Positions 31,683 to 35,429 of a stretch of DNA of 35,429 nucleotides are shown here, piece after piece (within the stretch, counting starts at the first letter, position 1; the number at the start of each line of letters is the position of its first letter). The notes under the pieces are model-generated. The model did no database searches. It saw only the letters and a program-made list of their open reading frames with translations, and was not told the origin of the DNA. Made by a program: the position numbers and the translations under genes. Source of the stretch: Bryobacteraceae bacterium (GTDB lineage Bacteria; Acidobacteriota; Terriglobia; Bryobacterales; Bryobacteraceae); assembly GCA_030039005.1 (NCBI GenBank), contig JASHQT010000572.1, positions 1-35,429 on the forward strand. The letters run 5' to 3'.

Positions 31683-33560
31683 ATGAAACGCGTTCATCTA
31701 ATCGTTTTTTTCGCGGCAGCCTCTACCTGCCTGCTTTCCGCACAAGACGATCCGCCCGGACGCGTCGCGCGACTCGACTACACCTACGGCTCAGTCTCGT
31801 TTCGCCCGGCCGATCTTGACGATTGGTTCCCGGCCGACTTCAATCGGCCTCTCACCACCGGCGACCATGTCTATGTCGATACCTCCGGCACCGCCGAGCT
31901 GCAAATCGGCACCGGGACGCTGCTGGTCGCCAACCGAACCACCATGGATATCCTGAACCTGGACGACTCGAACGCCCAGTTCCGCCTCAGCTCCGGCACC
32001 CTGCTCATCCGGCTCCGCTACTTGGGCGATCAGGATAGTTTCGAAGTCGACACGCCGAATCTTGCCTTCACGCTGCTTCGCGCCGGCCTCTACCGCGTCG
32101 ATGTCAACCCAGACACGAACAGCACCTACGTCACCGTGCGCGCGGGCGACGGCGAATTGAATGGCCCCGATCAAGCCTTCACCGTCCACACTGGTCAGCG
32201 GGTGCAGGTCGCGGGCGGCGATCAGCCTAGCTACCAAACCTTCGGCCTTCCGCCCCTCGATACGCTCGACAATTTCAGCGCGCAGCGTGCCCAGCGCGAG
32301 GATCAATTGGTCTCGGCTCGCTATTGCTCGCGCGACATGATCGGCTATGAGGATCTCGATCGGTACGGCTCCTGGCGCAGTACGCCCGACTACGGTATGG
32401 TTTGGGTTCCCAACGGCGTGGCCACCGGCTGGGCGCCCTATCACATCGGTCACTGGCTATGGGTCGATCCTTGGGGCTGGACCTGGGTGGACGATGCGCC
32501 CTGGGGATTCGCTCCGTTTCATTACGGACGTTGGGCGTACGTAGGCAGCTATTGGGCCTGGGTACCGGGTCCAGTCGCTCAGCGCCCCGTCTATGCTCCC
32601 GCTCTCGTAGTGTGGATCGGCTCGGGCGCGATCGGCGGCGGGGTCGGCTGGTTCGCACTCGGACCTCGCGAGGTCTACGTTCCCGCCTATCAGACCACTC
32701 CCGCGTATTTGACGCGCATCAACGTCAGCAACACAGTGATCGTGAACAATATCAATATCACCAATATCAATGTCACCACCGTAAATTATGTGAATCGCGC
32801 TGCCCCGAACGCGGTGGTGGCGGTGTCGCACGACGCATTCGTCAGCGCCCGGCCGGTGCAGAGCGCGGCCGTCGCGGTAAACGCTCAGGTGGCTCGGTCC
32901 GCGCCCGTTGTTGCCGTCGCAGCTGTCGCCCCTACCCGTGCGAGCATCGTGCCTGCGGCGGCGCCTTCCGCCAAAGTAGCCAGACCTCCCGCCGGTGTCG
33001 AATCGAAGCCCGTCGTCGCGAAGAAAACTCCTCCGCCTCCGCCCGTTCCCTTTGCTCAAAAGCAGGCCGCCCTCGCCGCCAACGCCGGAAAACCGCTCAA
33101 TCGAAACCAGGTCCAGCAAATCCGCCAGACTCAGCCACCACCCGTTCGTCCGGCCGTTCGCCAGGTTCAAGCCCGCGCCCCCGCGCCCAACCCCCCGCCC
33201 GCGCGGCCGAACGCTCAGCCACAGCCGCCGCGCACCGCACCGGCTGCAGCTCCGGCCGCACCCGCGCAAGCGCCACAATCCGCGCCACGAACAATTCCCC
33301 AGCCGCAAACTCGCGAGATCGCTCCAACGCCCCAGCGCACTCCACCACCGGCTCAGCCCGCGCAGCCGCGTGAAGCCGCGCCCGCCAGCCGCTCCGCTCC
33401 AGCTCCCCCACAGCCCAGAGAAGCTGCGCCTGCGGCCCAACGCCCGCCCACGTCGCCCGCGCAGACCAAGTCGGCTCCTCCAGGGGGCAAGAATAATCCA
33501 GGAAAGAGCAACCAACAGGAAAAGAAAGAGCGAGATACGAAAGACGAGGACAAGAAATAG
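31683..33560 (+). CDS. Secreted FecR / DUF6600 protein with long Pro/Ala-rich tail
   Basis: A 625-aa protein. I use the ATG at 31683, which follows AGGAGA and starts a clean signal peptide (MKRVHLIVFFAAASTCLLSA). The frame is open upstream to 31569. A FecR-type domain lies at about 25-190 (LTTGDHVYVDTSGTAELQIG; GTLLIRLRYLG). A Trp-rich DUF6600 region follows at about 215-350 (DRYGSWRSTPDYGMVWVP; WAPYHIGHWLWVDPWGWTWV; GRWAYVGSYWAWVPGP). A short Asn/Ile repeat (NNINITNINVTTVN) then leads into about 250 residues of Pro, Ala and Gln, ending in a charged tail. It is presumably a surface or periplasmic structural protein; no role is proven. Confidence 0.85.
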   Translation: MKRVHLIVFFAAASTCLLSAQDDPPGRVARLDYTYGSVSFRPADLDDWFPADFNRPLTTGDHVYVDTSGTAELQIGTGTLLVANRTTMDILNLDDSNAQFRLSSGTLLIRLRYLGDQDSFEVDTPNLAFTLLRAGLYRVDVNPDTNSTYVTVRAGDGELNGPDQAFTVHTGQRVQVAGGDQPSYQTFGLPPLDTLDNFSAQRAQREDQLVSARYCSRDMIGYEDLDRYGSWRSTPDYGMVWVPNGVATGWAPYHIGHWLWVDPWGWTWVDDAPWGFAPFHYGRWAYVGSYWAWVPGPVAQRPVYAPALVVWIGSGAIGGGVGWFALGPREVYVPAYQTTPAYLTRINVSNTVIVNNINITNINVTTVNYVNRAAPNAVVAVSHDAFVSARPVQSAAVAVNAQVARSAPVVAVAAVAPTRASIVPAAAPSAKVARPPAGVESKPVVAKKTPPPPPVPFAQKQAALAANAGKPLNRNQVQQIRQTQPPPVRPAVRQVQARAPAPNPPPARPNAQPQPPRTAPAAAPAAPAQAPQSAPRTIPQPQTREIAPTPQRTPPPAQPAQPREAAPASRSAPAPPQPREAAPAAQRPPTSPAQTKSAPPGGKNNPGKSNQQEKKERDTKDEDKK

Positions 33561-34324
33561 GCTTTCATGGCTTCACTCCACCGCCTCGGTGCCATCCGTC
33601 AACGTGTCCGGAACACAACCTGTGATCTCGCCGTTGGGCGCCAGCACTAAAGCAGATGGGGCGGCCGCATAGAGTGGCTTGGCCGTGGTTTGGCGCGCCA
33701 TCGGCACCGGAAGTGGCAGGTCATGTCGAGAGGCTCCACGGATGCGGATACGAGTGGCTCTCGACGGAACGATCTGGCGCATTAAGCCGCAGGCGCCCAA
33801 GAAGCTGATGCGTGGTATGATTTCGCAGGGCAATTGCCATGCACCGCTCCGCTATCCAGAACCCGAGCCACCCAAGGAATTGCGAAAAGTCGATTCAATG
33901 CCCATAAAGCAATTGCCATGCCAAATCGCGGGCGGCTCGTTTCAATGCTTTCTATCGAAAGCGCTCCCGGAGACCGGTCTGAAGCTTCGCGGCAATTCGC
34001 CCGCGAGCACTCCCTATAGTTGCTCTTCATTAACGGTAGCCTCCGACAAGCGCCTTGCGGGACAAACGTGGAGGACTCTGGTGAGATCGGCTGCTGTCAC
34101 CACGGATCTGGACCTCGTACAGTCCTTTCTGCGAGCGGCGTGTTTCGGGCACTAGGGAGTGGGCCGGAAGCACAAAAGCGTAGCTCAGCCCGGGATTGCC
34201 GGTGATACGATAAACATCGCAGAATTGCGGTCCATGCGTAGAGTGGCGGCGCACAATGTTCAGTCGCATTGCGGCAACGGTTCAACAAACCATCTCAATG
34301 TGTTCCATCTTAAGGGAGGGCACC
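33561..34324. other. Intergenic region with no convincing gene
   Basis: Open frames here (for example minus 33573-33833 and plus 33679-34155) lack ribosome sites and recognisable content. The minus frame contains SALVLAPNGEITGC, vaguely like the end of a TonB-type domain, and may be a remnant. A 13-base word, gcaattgccatgc, occurs at 33830-33842 and 33909-33921; the first copy lies within the palindrome GGCAATTGCC (33829-33838). Confidence 0.45.
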
Positions 34325-35083
34325 ATGAGCCCAACTTTCTTCAGCACCCGTAAGTACTTCCGTCCCCATGCGTGGGCCATCGCCGGCTTGATCGCCCTGT
34401 TTGCGTGCGGTGGGCCTAACGCTCTCGCGCAGTCAGGCACCCTAACCCCCGGTTTTTTGGAGCATCCGGCGGTGACGCCTCCGCTATTGTTCCGCGAGGT
34501 CTGGCAGCAACCACCCCATACCGGACCGCTAAATGACGAAAATCGCCGCATCACGCAGCAGGCCCTGACCAACCCGGACTTGGAACTGCGGCTTTACGGC
34601 CCGGACGCGCGCAACATACAGGCGACCGAGCACAACGGCATCCCCGATATTTGGAATGGCTTCACGACCTCGCCCGTGGCACTGACGCTGAGATACAAGA
34701 ACGCCTACCTGGATCTCACGGGCCTGACGAGGATGCGCTGGAGAACGCGCACGGAGAACCTGCACGTGCTGCATCCGGTCGTGAAGCTTGCCGACGGCAA
34801 GCTGCTCGTGGGCAGCCAGACGTTCCAGAGCCCACAGAGGCGGATGGTGGGACCGGAGGGCTTCACGGGCGATTTCGTCGTGTCCGAGGTAACGTTTGAC
34901 GATCAGCGCTGGTTCGAACTCGATCCGGAGAGGGTCGTCGTAAGGCTGGAAGTCAACAACCCGGACCTGAGCCGCGTGGACGAGATCGGTTACGTCGATC
35001 TCATGCCCGGCGGTGGACACGGTACTGCCGGATGCTCCAACGTCTCATGGATCGAGGTTTACGCGACTCCACGCAAGCGGTGA
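34325..35083 (+). CDS. Secreted conserved hypothetical protein
   Basis: A 252-aa protein whose start at 34325 is supported by GGGAGGG four bases upstream. A signal peptide extends to about residue 36 (IAGLIALFACGGPNALAQ). The mature part has FREVWQQPPHTGPLNDENRR, NPDLELRLYGPDARNI, LTGLTRMRWRTRTENLHVLH, HPVVKLADGKLLVGS and, near the end, DLMPGGGHGTAGCSNVSWIE. I recall similar proteins in acidobacterial genomes; the fold looks like a single beta-sandwich, as in carbohydrate-binding domains, but the family is unnamed to me. No operon partner is evident. Confidence 0.75.
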   Translation: MSPTFFSTRKYFRPHAWAIAGLIALFACGGPNALAQSGTLTPGFLEHPAVTPPLLFREVWQQPPHTGPLNDENRRITQQALTNPDLELRLYGPDARNIQATEHNGIPDIWNGFTTSPVALTLRYKNAYLDLTGLTRMRWRTRTENLHVLHPVVKLADGKLLVGSQTFQSPQRRMVGPEGFTGDFVVSEVTFDDQRWFELDPERVVVRLEVNNPDLSRVDEIGYVDLMPGGGHGTAGCSNVSWIEVYATPRKR

Positions 35084-35223
35084 GCCGGCCGACGCCTGGC
35101 CATCATTTCCTGATTGCGCGTCACTCCGCAATGGAGCGCCGCCGGGCCGCACTACATGGCCAAGAGCGCTCGCACCCGTGAAATATTACGTTCAATCCCG
35201 GTATGTTAGATTCGAACACTGAT

Positions 35224-35429
35224 ATGCAAAAGACCATAGTCGTTTGCGGATACGGACCGGGCATCTCGGATGCGGTGGCGAACAAGTTCGGTGGTGAGGG
35301 TTTCCAGGTCGCGCTTGTCGCCAGGAGCGCTGACAAACTAGAGAAGGCCCGAGATGCATTCCGGGCGCTGGGCATCAGAACTGTTGCCTTCGCGGCGGAC
35401 TTGTCTGATCCGAATGCGGCGAAGGACCT
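35224..35429 (+). CDS. SDR-family oxidoreductase, N-terminal part (cut by the right edge)
   Basis: The plus strand is open from ATG 35224 to the window end, giving 68 residues: MQKTIVVCGYGPGISDAVAN, then FQVALVARSADKLEKARDAF and a following VAFAADLSDP. This is the first half of a Rossmann fold with the dinucleotide loop GYGPGIS in place of the classic TGxxxGIG, and the AADLSD motif that contacts the adenine. An in-frame ATG at 35203 is a possible longer start. No clear ribosome site marks either. The catalytic Tyr-x-x-x-Lys lies beyond the window. Confidence 0.85.
   Translation, partial: MQKTIVVCGYGPGISDAVANKFGGEGFQVALVARSADKLEKARDAFRALGIRTVAFAADLSDPNAAKD

Noticed and set aside
32457..33515. 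A 352-residue open frame on the minus strand
   Set aside because: It is antisense to the FecR/DUF6600 gene, extremely Arg/Gly/Ser-rich, and mirrors the low-complexity Pro/Ala coding region. It is a high-GC shadow.
35190..35223. A TTCGAA-containing stretch considered as part of a tRNA T-arm
   Set aside because: No matching acceptor or anticodon arms could be drawn around it.

Overview
The window looks like an Acidobacteriota chromosome of the Solibacter/Bryobacter type. This is inferred from gene content, not from a phylogenetic marker: a large Oar-like TonB-dependent receptor, two secreted proteins with the 'Solibacter' C-terminal domain (TIGR03437 type), a TIGR02999-type ECF sigma factor next to a large Ser/Thr kinase, a DUF6152 protein, a DUF6600/FecR protein and a PEP-CTERM protein. 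Most genes are GC-rich. There are no rRNA, tRNA or CRISPR features that I can support.

Layout. 1-275: a gene running off the left edge (- strand). 362-3622: Oar-like outer-membrane receptor (- strand), divergent from an SBBP-repeat secreted protein (3770-6718, + strand); the space between them holds a candidate palindromic operator. 6720-8273: a second TIGR03437-like secreted protein (-), divergent from an orphan FtsX/MacB-type permease (8296-10758, +). 10604-12070: two tandem YwaF/TIGR02206-like membrane proteins (-), the last overlapping the permease end. 12071-12889: a graveyard of gene fragments. 12890-16849: a - strand signalling operon made of a newly noticed 47-aa membrane protein, an ECF sigma factor, a Ser/Thr kinase with a CHASE2 sensor, and a secreted FecR-like protein. 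17044-17664: PEP-CTERM protein, convergent with a 1062-aa caspase-TolB/FlgO-TPR protein (17647-20835, -). 21170-22181: DUF3489 gene with a terminator, a PEP-CTERM-like orphan fragment and other debris. 22182-25803 (+): VOC protein, a secreted 'PDGKPDLTG' protein, a DUF6152-metallo-beta-lactamase fusion and a DUF6065-like protein. 25861-27610 (-): a cupin followed by four small, ATGA-coupled, mostly decayed genes. 27687-29563: an AT-richer block with a hypothetical membrane protein, a 46-aa ORF and an IS1595 transposase. 29698-31440: PQQ-dependent dehydrogenase with a lanthanide-type D-x-D motif. 31683-33560: FecR/DUF6600 protein. 34325-35083: secreted hypothetical. 35224-end: SDR oxidoreductase, cut by the window edge.

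How the genes fit together. The strongest functional unit is the sigma-kinase-FecR-like operon, whose order and overlaps suggest a membrane signalling module controlling envelope functions. The 22885-24899 pair encodes exported proteins and is probably one transcript. Several stretches (12.1-12.9 kb, 21.4-22.2 kb, 25.9-27.7 kb) carry remnants with frameshifts or abrupt junctions, consistent with repeated small insertions and deletions. I see no intact, clearly new defence or metabolic system. The most unusual items are the decayed ATGA-coupled small-gene array, the two unlisted small proteins (47 and 46 aa), and the DUF6152-MBL fusion with a substituted metal ligand.
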